Source: Rhodococcus sp. PAMC28707
Lineage (GTDB): Bacteria > Actinomycetota > Actinomycetes > Mycobacteriales > Mycobacteriaceae
Reading direction: 5' to 3'
NCBI RefSeq assembly: GCF_004795915.1
Contig: NZ_CP039253.1
Span: 1,798,001-1,862,000 of the forward strand
DNA length: 64,000 nt
The notes under the pieces: model-generated
Seen by the model: only the letters and a program-made list of their open reading frames with translations
Told to the model about the DNA's origin: nothing
Database searches by the model: none
Translations under genes and position numbers: made by a program
Part shown: positions 26,444-36,256 of the stretch, one piece after another
Layout: each line of letters begins with the position of its first letter
How positions within the stretch are numbered: position 1 is the stretch's first letter

Positions 26444-29400
26444 GTGTTCGCCAGATGGGGAGATCTCGTCTACCGCTTGCGGTTCACGGTCATCGGAGTC
26501 ATGGTGGCCGGGCTTCTGGGCTTCGCAGCGTACGGATTGGATCTCAACGACCATCTGAGCCAGAGCGGCTGGGACGACCCGGGTTCGGAGTCCGCCCAGG
26601 CCGCTCGCCTCGCCGACGAGACCTTCGGGCGTGACCAGTCCAGCGATGTGATCGTTCTCTACACCGCGCCCGAAGGTAAAACGGTCGACGACCCGAACTT
26701 CAACGCGAAGGTCACCGACAGCCTCAACTCTCTCGTCGGCGAACATCCCGACCAGATCTCCAAGATCAACGGCACCTACTTCAAGGTCGACAACGCCGTC
26801 AGCGCCGTGGCGCTGGCCACCCCGGACAGAACCCACGCCATCGCCAGTATCGCGATAGTCGGTGACAACGACACCGAGCTGACCAACAATTTTCAAAAGA
26901 TCAAGGACGTCTTCTACATAGACGGCGTAGACGTCCAGGTCACCGGTCTGCAGGCAGTCGCCGGAGCCTTGCAGTCGACCATGGCCGGCGATATCCACCG
27001 GATGGAACTGCTCGCCATTCCCGCCGTCGCGGTCCTGCTCTTCTTCATCTTCGGTGGCGTCGTAGCCGCGGCGTTGCCCTTGATCGTCGGTGGCCTCACG
27101 GTCGTCGGAGCCAACGGAATAGTCAAGGTCTTCACCAACTTCACCGAGGTCAACAGCTTCGTCGCACCGGTGGTCTCTCTCGTAGGGTTGGGCTTGGCGA
27201 TCGACTACGGGCTCTTCATCGTGTCCAGATTCCGAGAAGAGCTCGGCGACGGCTATTCGACCACCCAAGCTGTCCGACGCACCGTCATGACCGCAGGCCG
27301 CACCGTGGTCTTCTCGGCGACGATGATCGTCGCCTCGTTGGGTGGCCTACTTATCTTTCCGCAGGGCTTCCTCAAATCCGTTGCCTACGGCTCGATCGCC
27401 ACCGTCGCGCTCGCCGCACTGACAGCGATCACGATTCTGCCTGCGATGCTCGCGATCCTCGGCCCACGCGTCGACGCGCTGGGTTTGAAGTTCATGCGCA
27501 AGACCAAGTCGTCCGAGGAAATCGAGAACGGCATGTGGGGCAAGCTGACCCGCTGGGTCATGCAGAACCCGCTCAAGGTGACGATCCCGATCGTGCTCGG
27601 CCTCGTGTTGCTGACGCTCCCCGTCGGCAACATCAAATTCGGTGGAATCAACGAGACCTACCTGCCGCCCGACAACATCACTCGTGAAGCACAGGGCGAG
27701 TTCGACGAACTGTTCCCAGGGTTACGTACCGAACCGCTCAAGCTGATCATCTCCAACGCGCAAGGCTCATCCCTCGCGCAGATCACCAAGCAGGCCAACG
27801 AGGCCCCCGGGCTGATCGAGAAGTTCGCTCCCGACGGCGCCAGCAAAGACGGCGTCATCGTCTTCAAGGCCGGCCTCATCGACCGAAACGACTCCAAACC
27901 CGCCATCGACTATCTGCGAAGTATCGACGTCCCCGCCGGCGCCACGGTGATGGTCACGGGAACTCCTGCGATCGAGCAGGACAGTATCGCCGCCCTCATC
28001 GACAACCTGCCGCTGATGGCACTGCTGGTCATCTTCGTAGTGACGCTGTTGATGTTCTTGACCTTCGGATCGCTGGTGTTGCCGATCAAGGCTGTCCTCA
28101 TGACGACGCTCGGGTTGGGCGCGACGATGGGCATCCTGACGTGGATCTTCATCGACGGCAACGGCGCGAGCTTCATGAACTTCACGCCCGGGCCGATCAT
28201 GGCACCAGTGTTGGTGTTGATCATTTCCATCGTCTTCGGACTATCCACCGACTACGAAGTCTTCCTCCTCTCACGCATGGTCGAAGCACGCGAAAAGGGA
28301 GCCAGCACCAGCGAGGCAATCCGTATCGGAACCTCGCACACCGGCCGAATCATCACTGCGGCCGCCCTGATCCTCATCGTCGTGACAGGGGCATTCGCGT
28401 TCTCCGACCTGGTGATGATGAAGTACATCGCCTACGGCATGATCGCCGCGCTCATCATCGACGCGACGCTCATCCGCATGTTCCTCGTCCCTGCCACCAT
28501 GAAACTGCTCGGCGACGACTGCTGGTGGGCGCCACAGTGGATGAAGCGAATTCAACAGCGGCTCGGCCTCGGCGAGACGATCCTCGAGGACGAGCTGATG
28601 CCGGACGACGTCCCCGAACTCGCGCTCGTCGGCGGACGCCCGGTCACCACCGTGAAGCCGCCGATGAGGCCGGCGCCACGAGCCGCGGAACCTCTGACGG
28701 AACCGATCCCGATGATCGCGCCGTCGAGCGCAGGTCCCGTCCGATCGACCTATGCAGCAAAGGAAGCAGAACGGCGTTCGGCGACGGGCAAGCCTGCGAC
28801 GGCACCATCCGAAGACACTCAGGCAGCCGAGATCGTTCGGGCTGCTCCCCCCGTCGTGCAACCGGAGCCCCAAAAGCCGGTAGTTCGGCAACAGCCGGTA
28901 GTTCCGGAGCAGCCGGCAATTCGACGCCAGCCAGTGGTTCCAGACCAGCCGACAGTACGACGCCAGCCGGTGGTTCCAGACCAGCCGACAGTACGACGCC
29001 AGCCAGTGGTTCCAGAGCAGCCGGCAGCACCGGAACAGCCGGTGGTTCGGCAGCAGCCACCCCGCACCCCTGAGCCCGTACGGGCCGCCGCGCCGGACTC
29101 CCGCTCGATCGAGAGCTGGCTTGCCGATCTTCGTGCGCCTACCGAGTCTCCCGAAGCACCGAAAGAGGCCACAGCAACGCCTGCCGAGCGCTCGGTGTCC
29201 AACGGTGCCCGTAACGGCTCCTACAGCACTAGTTCGACCGGCCGTGAGGCTGACAGCTCACGCACCGGAACCGGTGGGAGCCGCGACTACCCCCAAGACA
29301 GCGGTTCCGGCGCAGATCGCAAGACCAACGGATCTCCGCGCAACGGCTCCCACACCAATGGCTCCCAGACCAACGGCTCCTCAACCAACGGAGCTCACAC

Positions 29401-29743
29401 CAACGGCGCTCACACCAACGGCGCTGACGACGGCTCTCACACCAACGGTTCCGCTGGTAGCGGCACTGGCGCCCGTCCGAGCGAGCCGCGTACGCGCTAC
29501 GACATCACGACTCGAAATGCTCCTGGCCGACGCAACGAGACCCCTAGTGATCCGCCGACGCCTACCAGCCCCGAGCGCATGGACTCGACGGTCGGCGCGG
29601 ACACGCCGTCGCAAGGTCGACGTCGAATCAACGATCCCGTCAATCCTGATCCCGCGGAAGCCGATATCGACAGCGGACGCCACCGGGGCGGTCAGCAGGC
29701 GTTGAGCGTCAGCGAACTCCTCGCACGAGAGCGTCGGAAGTAG
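26444..29743 (+). CDS. mmpL3: MmpL3-type mycolate flippase with long repeat tail
   Basis: This 1099-residue RND transporter exports trehalose monomycolate. The N-terminus has the first helix (FTVIGVMVAGLLGFAAYGL). Proton-relay pairs Asp254-Tyr255 (GLAIDYGLFIVSRFREEL) and Asp603-Tyr604 (STDYEVFLLSRMVEA) are intact. The membrane part ends near residue 705. A hydrophilic tail of about 390 residues follows, with four 12-residue repeats (QPVVPxQPxxRR) and an Asn-Gly-rich block (THTNGS type), ending QALSVSELLARERRK. The GTG start follows AAGGAG and is one base after the NYN stop. It is followed 228 bp later by a shorter paralogue. Confidence 0.93.
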   Translation: MFARWGDLVYRLRFTVIGVMVAGLLGFAAYGLDLNDHLSQSGWDDPGSESAQAARLADETFGRDQSSDVIVLYTAPEGKTVDDPNFNAKVTDSLNSLVGEHPDQISKINGTYFKVDNAVSAVALATPDRTHAIASIAIVGDNDTELTNNFQKIKDVFYIDGVDVQVTGLQAVAGALQSTMAGDIHRMELLAIPAVAVLLFFIFGGVVAAALPLIVGGLTVVGANGIVKVFTNFTEVNSFVAPVVSLVGLGLAIDYGLFIVSRFREELGDGYSTTQAVRRTVMTAGRTVVFSATMIVASLGGLLIFPQGFLKSVAYGSIATVALAALTAITILPAMLAILGPRVDALGLKFMRKTKSSEEIENGMWGKLTRWVMQNPLKVTIPIVLGLVLLTLPVGNIKFGGINETYLPPDNITREAQGEFDELFPGLRTEPLKLIISNAQGSSLAQITKQANEAPGLIEKFAPDGASKDGVIVFKAGLIDRNDSKPAIDYLRSIDVPAGATVMVTGTPAIEQDSIAALIDNLPLMALLVIFVVTLLMFLTFGSLVLPIKAVLMTTLGLGATMGILTWIFIDGNGASFMNFTPGPIMAPVLVLIISIVFGLSTDYEVFLLSRMVEAREKGASTSEAIRIGTSHTGRIITAAALILIVVTGAFAFSDLVMMKYIAYGMIAALIIDATLIRMFLVPATMKLLGDDCWWAPQWMKRIQQRLGLGETILEDELMPDDVPELALVGGRPVTTVKPPMRPAPRAAEPLTEPIPMIAPSSAGPVRSTYAAKEAERRSATGKPATAPSEDTQAAEIVRAAPPVVQPEPQKPVVRQQPVVPEQPAIRRQPVVPDQPTVRRQPVVPDQPTVRRQPVVPEQPAAPEQPVVRQQPPRTPEPVRAAAPDSRSIESWLADLRAPTESPEAPKEATATPAERSVSNGARNGSYSTSSTGREADSSRTGTGGSRDYPQDSGSGADRKTNGSPRNGSHTNGSQTNGSSTNGAHTNGAHTNGADDGSHTNGSAGSGTGARPSEPRTRYDITTRNAPGRRNETPSDPPTPTSPERMDSTVGADTPSQGRRRINDPVNPDPAEADIDSGRHRGGQQALSVSELLARERRK
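28883..29026 (+). repeat. four 36-bp in-frame tandem repeats in mmpL3
   Basis: Four near-identical 36-bp units each encode 12 residues of the form VRRQPVVPDQPT. They lie in the cytoplasmic tail. Third-position changes are few, so copy number probably varies between strains. Confidence 0.85.
29341..29450 (+). repeat. Asn-Gly-rich in-frame repeats in mmpL3
   Basis: Degenerate 15-bp units encode NGSHT, NGSQT, NGSST and NGAHT variants in the tail of the first MmpL3. The segment is predicted to be disordered. Confidence 0.8.
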
Positions 29744-29971
29744 TCCTAGCGCAGTCGAATCGCACCCCTGGAACGCTCTCGCTGCCGGGACGGTAAAACA
29801 CGGCTGTGGAATCTCACAGTATGAAATCCGGGAACGCTGCATTCTTTCCGACCGTTGTCCCCCGGGAAGCAAGATCACGACCACAGATCGAGTCGAGGGG
29901 CGATGTGTGGTGTCGTACGTCGAGATGGGGGAAGCATGGCTGTCATTACCGAACTTCGAGGAGTGACCTGA

Positions 29972-32122
29972 GTGTTCGCCCGATGGGGAGATCTTGTCCA
30001 CCGCTGGCGATTCACGGTCATCGGAGTCATGGTGGCCGGCCTTCTCGGCTTGGCCGCGTACGGGGTCGGATTCGAGAATCGACTGAGCCAGGGCGGCTTC
30101 GACGACCCCGGTTCGGAATCGGTGCGTGCTGCTCAGTTCGCCGACGACACGTTCGGACGTGACACAGAGGGCGATGTCATCGTCCTCTACACCGCTCCCG
30201 AGGGAAAGACGGTGGACGACCCGAAATTCACTGCCGCGGTCACTGCCAACCTGAACTCGCTTGTCGCAGAACATCCTGAGCAGATCGCGAAGATCAACGG
30301 CACCTACTTCACCGTGGACGGCGCTGCCCGCGCAGCCGCGCTGGCAACCACGGACAAGCGGCACGCTGTCACCAGCATCGCGATAGTGGGTGACGACGAG
30401 ACGGCCCTGACGAACAACTTCCAAGCCGTCAAGGACGCGTTCTACATCGATGGCGTCGACGTCCAGGTTGCGGGACTCCAGGCGGTTGCCGGGGCCTTGC
30501 AATCGACGATGGCCGAGGACATTCATCGAATGGAGATCCTTGCCATTCCTGCTGTCGCTGTGCTGTTGTTCTTCATCTTCGGCGGAATCGTCGCAGCTGC
30601 GCTCCCCCTCGTCGTCGGCGCCTTGACGGTGGTCAGCGCCAACGGAATTGTCAAGCTGTTCACCAACTTCACCGAAGTCAACACGTTCGTGGCACCAGTG
30701 GTGTCGATGGTCGGACTCGGCCTTGCAATCGACTACGGACTCTTCATCGTCTCCCGCTTCCGTGAGGAACTCGGCGACGGATACTCGACTCGAAATGCAG
30801 TCCGCCGCACCGTGATGACGGCGGGACGTACCGTGGCGTTCTCTGCGACGATGATCGTTGCCAGTCTCGGTGGCCTGCTGCTGTTCCCGCATGGATTCCT
30901 TCGGTCCGTCGCATACGGATCCATTGCGACCGTCGCGCTGGCCGCTCTCGTCGCGGTGACCGTACTACCTGCGCTGCTTGCAGTTCTCGGTCCACGCGTC
31001 GACGCGCTCGGCTTCAAGTTCATGCGTAAAACCAAGTCGTCCGAGGAAATCGAGAACGGCATGTGGGGCAAGCTGACCGCCTGGGTGATGCGTCGTCCAG
31101 TCAAGGTTGCCGTCACGATCGTGCTCGCACTGCTGGTGCTCACCCTCCCGGTGGGGAGGATCGAGTTCGGCGGAATCAACGAGACGTATCTTCCGCCCGA
31201 TAACCCGACACGTGCGGCGCAGTCTGAGTTCGACGAACTGTTCCCTGGACAACGCACCGAGCCGCTCAAGCTGGTGATATCGAACGCTCAGGGTGCGTCC
31301 CTCGGACAGATCACCAAGCAAGCCAACGAAGCTCCCGGACTCGTCGAGAAGTTCACACCTACCGGTGCAAGCAAAGACGGAGTAATCGTCTTCAAGGCAG
31401 GCCTCGAGGACCGCAACGATTCCCAGCCTGCGCTCGACTATCTGCGCGGCATCGACGTTCCGGACGGCGCAAGCGTCCAGATCACGGGAACGCCTGCGAT
31501 AGAACAGGACTCGATATCTGCGCTGGTGGATCGACTGCCGCTCACCGCGATCCTGGTAGTCCTCATCGTGACGCTGTTGATGTTCCTGACGTTCGGGTCG
31601 CTGATTCTGCCGATCAAGGCCGTGCTCATGACCGCGCTCGGATTGGGTGCGACGATGGGCATTCTGACGTGGATCTTCATCGACGGACATGGTTCGGAGT
31701 TGTTGAACTTCACCCCGGGTCCGATCATGGCGATGATTCTGCTGCTCATCGGGGCAATCGTCTTCGGGCTGTCCACCGACTACGAAGTCTTCCTGCTCTC
31801 GAGGATGGTCGAGGCGCGAGACAAGGGCGCAAGCACCACCGACGCAATCCGAATCGGCACTTCACATTCCGGACGCATCATCACCGCGGCAGCACTGATA
31901 CTCATCGTGGTGACGGGCTCGTTCGCATTCTCGGACCTGGTGATGATGAAGTACATTGCCTTCGGCATGATTGCCGCGCTCATCATCGATGCGACGGTGA
32001 TCCGCATGTTCCTGGTCCCGGCAACCATGAAGCTTCTCGGCGACAAGTGTTGGTGGGCACCGGAATGGATGAAGCGCATCCAGCGTCGAACCGGTCTCGG
32101 CGAGCCGGTCCTGGAGGACTAG
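29972..32122 (+). CDS. second MmpL3-type transporter, short form
   Basis: This 716-residue paralogue is nearly colinear with the first MmpL3 over its whole membrane part. The same Asp-Tyr pairs are present (IDYGLFIVSRFREEL and STDYEVFLLSRMVEARDKG), as are the NGTYF and ETYLPPD periplasmic motifs. It stops at GEPVLED just after the last helix and lacks the repeat tail. The GTG start is preceded by GAGGAG. The 228-bp gap before it suggests its own promoter. The DNA differs at many synonymous sites, so this is an old duplication rather than an assembly error. It may transport a different mycolate or work in other growth states. Confidence 0.9.
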   Translation: MFARWGDLVHRWRFTVIGVMVAGLLGLAAYGVGFENRLSQGGFDDPGSESVRAAQFADDTFGRDTEGDVIVLYTAPEGKTVDDPKFTAAVTANLNSLVAEHPEQIAKINGTYFTVDGAARAAALATTDKRHAVTSIAIVGDDETALTNNFQAVKDAFYIDGVDVQVAGLQAVAGALQSTMAEDIHRMEILAIPAVAVLLFFIFGGIVAAALPLVVGALTVVSANGIVKLFTNFTEVNTFVAPVVSMVGLGLAIDYGLFIVSRFREELGDGYSTRNAVRRTVMTAGRTVAFSATMIVASLGGLLLFPHGFLRSVAYGSIATVALAALVAVTVLPALLAVLGPRVDALGFKFMRKTKSSEEIENGMWGKLTAWVMRRPVKVAVTIVLALLVLTLPVGRIEFGGINETYLPPDNPTRAAQSEFDELFPGQRTEPLKLVISNAQGASLGQITKQANEAPGLVEKFTPTGASKDGVIVFKAGLEDRNDSQPALDYLRGIDVPDGASVQITGTPAIEQDSISALVDRLPLTAILVVLIVTLLMFLTFGSLILPIKAVLMTALGLGATMGILTWIFIDGHGSELLNFTPGPIMAMILLLIGAIVFGLSTDYEVFLLSRMVEARDKGASTTDAIRIGTSHSGRIITAAALILIVVTGSFAFSDLVMMKYIAFGMIAALIIDATVIRMFLVPATMKLLGDKCWWAPEWMKRIQRRTGLGEPVLED

Positions 32123-32185
32123 AGCGTCGAGACTTCGGCCGGGGTACAACGTCACAGCGCGCCGTCGGAGCCAGGAACAGACGGC

Positions 32186-32359
32186 GTGACTCCCCCCGGG
32201 CCGTCTTTGCACCGTGTGCGAGTCGGCGCGAAAGGCAGAGAGCGCAACTACGACCTGGTCACGCCCGACTCCGACACTCCGGAGATGTACCTGATCGAAA
32301 TGTGGCCCACCTCAACTCTTTCGCGGACGCTAGTAGTCAAACACACATCCGGCCGTTGA
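32186..32359 (+). CDS. possible short hypothetical protein
   Basis: A GTG-started frame of 57 codons encodes VTPPGPSLHRVRVGAKGRER, then NYDLVTPDSDTPEMYLIEMWP and ends VVKHTSGR. The composition looks protein-like, and the YLIEMWP pattern recalls short actinobacterial hypothetical proteins. There is no strong ribosome site and no named family. It could equally be a remnant, since the next feature is a gene fragment. Confidence 0.35.
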   Translation: MTPPGPSLHRVRVGAKGRERNYDLVTPDSDTPEMYLIEMWPTSTLSRTLVVKHTSGR

Positions 32360-32414
32360 CGGGCTCGGGTTATCAGTGATCGATTCCAGGCCCTAATCTC
32401 AGTGCGTCCAGGCA

Positions 32415-32906
32415 GTGCCGCTGCGGGCACGAATCAAGAAGCGCACGTACATCTCTGGGTTCCTCGACCGGGTCTACACCAGAACGACCAGCACACCTCG
32501 GGGGGAGGACTCTGCCCTACGCCGCTACGTCGATCCACTCCTGCGCGAGATCGATCGTGATCCGTCGAAGGTTGCAGGAGTGTTCCCCGACGGGCACGGC
32601 GGACTCGAGAATCCACCGCCCGGAGCGTTGACGTATCGGCCTTCGAAAGCTGTGGCCTCGATGATCCGAATGGCCTACCACACGTGTACATGTCCGGGCT
32701 GTGACACACCGTCGTCTCGGTGCCAACTCGACCACATCGTCCCGTTCGATCTGGACAATCCTCGGGCAGGCGGATGGACGGTCGGGTCCAATCTGCACCC
32801 GGTATGTACTTGTCGTCATCAAGCGAAGACAGCCCGAATGTGGGCGTGCGCCATGCTGTCCGGGGGCGCGATCCTGCGGACGGCAACGCCGGTTCTAGAC
32901 GGATAA
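32415..32906 (+). pseudogene. HNH endonuclease remnant of a DUF222/13E12-type protein
   Basis: The frame encodes about 163 residues whose end resembles the C-terminal HNH domain of 13E12/DUF222 proteins: CPGCDTPSSRCQLDHIVPFD, then GSNLHPVC. The usual N-terminal DUF222 region (several hundred residues) is missing. The final CRxHHxxKT motif is reduced to CRHQAKT, so the second histidines are gone. No convincing start codon or ribosome site exists. It is best read as a decayed fragment; these genes are often multi-copy and mobile in actinomycetes. Confidence 0.7.
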
Positions 32907-33189
32907 CGCTGCCCGACTTCTCGGCTCCGAATTCCCCGCCACTTCGTGTTCGCACAAGGCGGCCGGCGCCCCCGGAGGATTGCCCGGACGGCCCGACCTG
33001 GTGGGAGAAACATATGCCTCCCCACACGCATCCCCCTCGCGTTCCGAATACGCCCGGGCGGGCACCGGCAAAGCTCGGTCCAGAATCCGCGAGCTTCGCT
33101 GCCGCTTCCGGCAACACCGCGCTACCCAAAATGCCCGCGAACGACGCCGGCCAGCACCCTACTGAGCCGGCGGGCTCGTCCGTACCTTG

Positions 33190-35040
33190 CTATACCTGTT
33201 CGGCCTCACGGTCTGCGAACACCTTTGCGTACCTGGTGCCCGCGAAGAGCAACAGAAGTCCGACGACGATGAAGGCGCCGACACGGAAGAGGCCGTCGAG
33301 AGCAACCAGATCGAACAGGAACAGCTTGGCCACAGCAGCAGCAGTCAACGATAGACCCGCCAATAGTGCAGTGTGCGCGTACTTCTCACTCCGAAGCCCC
33401 ATGATCAGCAATGCCATGGCCACTGCCATCCATCCGATGGTGGCCGCACAGTGACCCGCGATGAAACCTGTTGTGCCGCCGATCGCTCCCACTCCGAGCG
33501 CGACCGTCGCGGACGTCAGACCGTAGAGCGAGACAACGCCTGCGAACACCCAGCAGGACTGCACGTTCTGCTCGACGATTCCGAGTTGGACAGCAACCAG
33601 AACCAGGCCCGCCGCAACCGCTACCAACAGCAGACCGGCAACCACGACGCCGAAATGTCCGGCGGCGTAGTCCGCATCCATGAGGCCGTCGACGGGTGCG
33701 ACGACGACGAAACCGATAGTCCCGAGCGCGGCGAATGCACCGCCGAGGAAGTAGGCGATCTTGGACGAGATCTTCTGCGCGAGAACGAGTGCCGCAGCAG
33801 CGACCGCCAACAGCGTGAGCGGACGCAGTTCCACTGCGGTCGGAACGACGACGGCCTGCAACAACGCCGCCGCACCGACAAGCGAAAGCACAATCCTGGC
33901 ATGCACCGGCAACCAGCGTGCCAAGGCGATAGTTGCCGCGCAGGTAACGGCGACCAGGAGTTCGACCAGCGCGAGTGTCCACCGCTCGAACAGGTTGCCC
34001 ACCAAAAGAATCGGCAGTACACCGAGCGCCATCATCATCGATGCCATCGTGTCGGCGGCGTTGCGGCGAAGGAGTTCGAGCGAGCTTCCCAACCCGAATG
34101 CGGCGACGACGGACGCAACGATCAACAGTGTGACGGCATCGCCGATCCCGACTCCAGCGGACGAGGCCTCCGCTATTCCCAGCAACGTGGCGGCAACGAT
34201 CGGAAGTGTGCGCGCCACATTCAACAGCGGCCAGTCACGTCCGAGCTGGGCGGGAAAGGTCGCGATGAACGTTACCGCGAAAAAACCGATGACCGACAAC
34301 GTGATTCCGCCGCTGACCACCGGTGCACACACGGCAACTCCGGTAAGAATCAACGCCGCCATCGGCTGCGAACGCCACGACACCGCCAGCGCGATACCAG
34401 CCGCTGCGATACCGAAGGCCGCGGCCAAACCGAGAGCCGGCTCGAGCCAGTCGTAGATCACCGTGACGGCCACAACGTCGAGATAAAGACCGGCAACTCC
34501 GGTCGCCGCAACAGCGATACCACCGACCCTGCCGCCGGATCGACCGAATATGCGAGACCCGATGTAGACCAACGCCGACGAGAATGCCGCTCCCGCACCG
34601 ACACGTAGTTCCGGCCCGAACCACCCCGCTTGCGCTGCCAGAACCAGCAGCATCACGATGCCGATCAATGTCACTCCGGCACCGGCGATCGCGAGCAGCC
34701 GAGAGATCACACCGTCGCGCTGCCACCATGGCTCCTTCCTCGGCGCGGCAGGCCGGGGCGGTACAGGTTGGGCCGGTACAGGCTGGGGCGGTCGAGGGAA
34801 CTGTCGAGGCTGGGCAAACTGCTGGGGCTGAGCAAACGGCTGGGGCTGGGGCTGGGGCTGGGGCTGAGCAAACTGCTGGGGCTGGGCAGGAAACATCGGT
34901 GCCTGCTGCGCTGCCAGTTGTGAATGCAGCTGCCCGAGTTCGCCGGAAACCTGCCGGAGGTGCTCCCCCAGTGCTGCGAACTGGCCCGACAGTCTCGCCA
35001 CCAATTGCGGATCGACACCGGCACTACGCGGATTCGTCAT
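33190..35040 (-). CDS. DUF2339 multi-spanning membrane protein
   Basis: This protein of about 616 residues has a short coiled N-terminus (PQLVARLSGQFAALGEHLRQ), a Gln/Pro-rich linker with QPQPQPQPF-like repeats, a conserved WWQRDGVISRLLAIAGAGVTLIGIVMLL entry and about sixteen or more helices. This is the DUF2339 architecture. The function of the family is unknown. ATG 35040 is preferred because the protein then begins MTNPRSAGVDPQLVARL; a GTG/ATG further upstream is possible. It lies 90 bp downstream of the DUF1707 gene on the same strand. Confidence 0.8.
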   Translation of the reverse strand: MTNPRSAGVDPQLVARLSGQFAALGEHLRQVSGELGQLHSQLAAQQAPMFPAQPQQFAQPQPQPQPQPFAQPQQFAQPRQFPRPPQPVPAQPVPPRPAAPRKEPWWQRDGVISRLLAIAGAGVTLIGIVMLLVLAAQAGWFGPELRVGAGAAFSSALVYIGSRIFGRSGGRVGGIAVAATGVAGLYLDVVAVTVIYDWLEPALGLAAAFGIAAAGIALAVSWRSQPMAALILTGVAVCAPVVSGGITLSVIGFFAVTFIATFPAQLGRDWPLLNVARTLPIVAATLLGIAEASSAGVGIGDAVTLLIVASVVAAFGLGSSLELLRRNAADTMASMMMALGVLPILLVGNLFERWTLALVELLVAVTCAATIALARWLPVHARIVLSLVGAAALLQAVVVPTAVELRPLTLLAVAAAALVLAQKISSKIAYFLGGAFAALGTIGFVVVAPVDGLMDADYAAGHFGVVVAGLLLVAVAAGLVLVAVQLGIVEQNVQSCWVFAGVVSLYGLTSATVALGVGAIGGTTGFIAGHCAATIGWMAVAMALLIMGLRSEKYAHTALLAGLSLTAAAVAKLFLFDLVALDGLFRVGAFIVVGLLLLFAGTRYAKVFADREAEQV

Positions 35041-35130
35041 GGACAGATCATGTCGGACGCTGCCCGGCGACGGCTGAGTATTTCTACTCCTCGTCACCTA
35101 GGGGTTTACCGAGCGGCCCTCGAGAAACAC

Positions 35131-35784
35131 TCAGTTGCCGAACATCCGCCGCAGCGACGTACCCAGGGGATGTTTGGCGGTGAGTGTTCCGAACCGGACC
35201 TTTCCGCGCACGATAACGTGCAGCGGCCCGACCGGCGGGCCGGTGCGCACCTTGTTGTTCGCACTCCCCCCGACTGTTTCGAGGCCGTCGAGGTCAGCGG
35301 TAGCAGCCGGGGGCAGGATCAGCGATATGGTGCTGCAATAGTCGTTCACCATGATCTCGACGACCTGGGTCGACATGACCGCCTGTGTGAAGTCCAGCGT
35401 GACATTCGAAAGTTTGCTGTCGATCGTCATCCGGGGTGGCACGTTCCAAGGACCTTTGCGTGACACCGTCGACATCGTGCCGCGGACGACCGATACCTGA
35501 CTTCGATCCCACGACACCGTATGCGCCCGGTCGTAGGTGGGGGCGCTCTGCTGAAACGGCACCGAGGCTACGGGGACCGTCGGCCGATACTCCTCGGCAA
35601 TCTGTATCCCGGGCAGATCCGCCACGACAGCGTTCAGCTCACCACGCGTCTTCGCGGTAAGCGCAGTGTCCATACGTTCGGTGAACTCCCCGAGGGACAA
35701 CATCCCCAGGCCCACCGCACGCTGCAGCAACTCACCGACATGTTCTTTTTCGGCATCCGATACTCGCAGATTCCTGGCCTCCAT
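35131..35784 (-). CDS. DUF1707 protein with LiaF-like C-terminus
   Basis: This 217-residue protein starts with the DUF1707 module (LRVSDAEKEHVGELLQRAVGLGMLSLGEFTERMDTALTA). After a linker it has a beta-helical C-terminal domain (MTIDSKLSNVTLDFTQAV, ISLILPPAATADLDG, HVIVRGKVRFGTLTAKHP) like the cell-wall-active antibiotic response proteins. No membrane helix is seen. Such proteins are common in actinobacteria and are thought to sense envelope stress, which is inference for this one. Confidence 0.82.
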   Translation of the reverse strand: MEARNLRVSDAEKEHVGELLQRAVGLGMLSLGEFTERMDTALTAKTRGELNAVVADLPGIQIAEEYRPTVPVASVPFQQSAPTYDRAHTVSWDRSQVSVVRGTMSTVSRKGPWNVPPRMTIDSKLSNVTLDFTQAVMSTQVVEIMVNDYCSTISLILPPAATADLDGLETVGGSANNKVRTGPPVGPLHVIVRGKVRFGTLTAKHPLGTSLRRMFGN

Positions 35785-35865
35785 GACACCAGGATAATGC
35801 CCAGGCGGACCGCCTGCCTTGAACTGCAAGGTTCGCTGGGCCAGCTCGCGGGTACAGCCCACAGT

Positions 35866-36255
35866 ATGGAAATCACGATCGATGCCACCGGCTCGGCTCC
35901 CGCAGGGATTGTGTGGGAGCGCTACATGAATCCCGATCTGTGGTCGACGTGGGCGCCACAGATCAGCGGCGTCGACTACGAAGGCGAACGGCTGGTTGCC
36001 GACACCGCGGGCAGAGTAGTGGGACCACTCTGGATTCGGATCGACTTCCGTGTGCTCGCCGTCGACGAGGCGGCCCGCACCTGGACGTGGCAGGCCTGGT
36101 GGCAAAACCGTGCGCTGGGGTTGACGCTGACCCACGGCGTCGAGTCGCATCCGGCCGGTTCACGGACGTGGTTGACGGTCGACGGCTTCCCAGGGCTGGT
36201 GCTCCCGTATGCTCCGATCGCCAAGATCGCCCTCACCCAGTTGGTCAAGAGCTGA
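35866..36255 (+). CDS. SRPBCC (START-like) family protein
   Basis: This 129-residue protein has the helix-grip pattern EITIDATGSAPAGIVWERYMNPDLWSTWAPQISGVDYEG, then the repeated strands and a final helix (PIAKIALTQLVKS). Members bind hydrophobic ligands or act as cyclases. ATG 35866 gives a compact domain; its ribosome site is weak. It is divergent from the DUF1707 gene. Nothing in the context assigns a ligand. Confidence 0.8.
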   Translation: MEITIDATGSAPAGIVWERYMNPDLWSTWAPQISGVDYEGERLVADTAGRVVGPLWIRIDFRVLAVDEAARTWTWQAWWQNRALGLTLTHGVESHPAGSRTWLTVDGFPGLVLPYAPIAKIALTQLVKS

Positions 36256-36256
36256 G

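Noticed and set aside
29381..30892. 503-codon open frame on the - strand
   Set aside because: It is antisense to both MmpL3 genes, with acidic low-complexity composition and no domain.
26444..32122. The two MmpL3 copies as an assembly duplicate
   Set aside because: The DNA differs at many synonymous positions and in the N-terminal and C-terminal regions, so it is a genuine paralogue pair.
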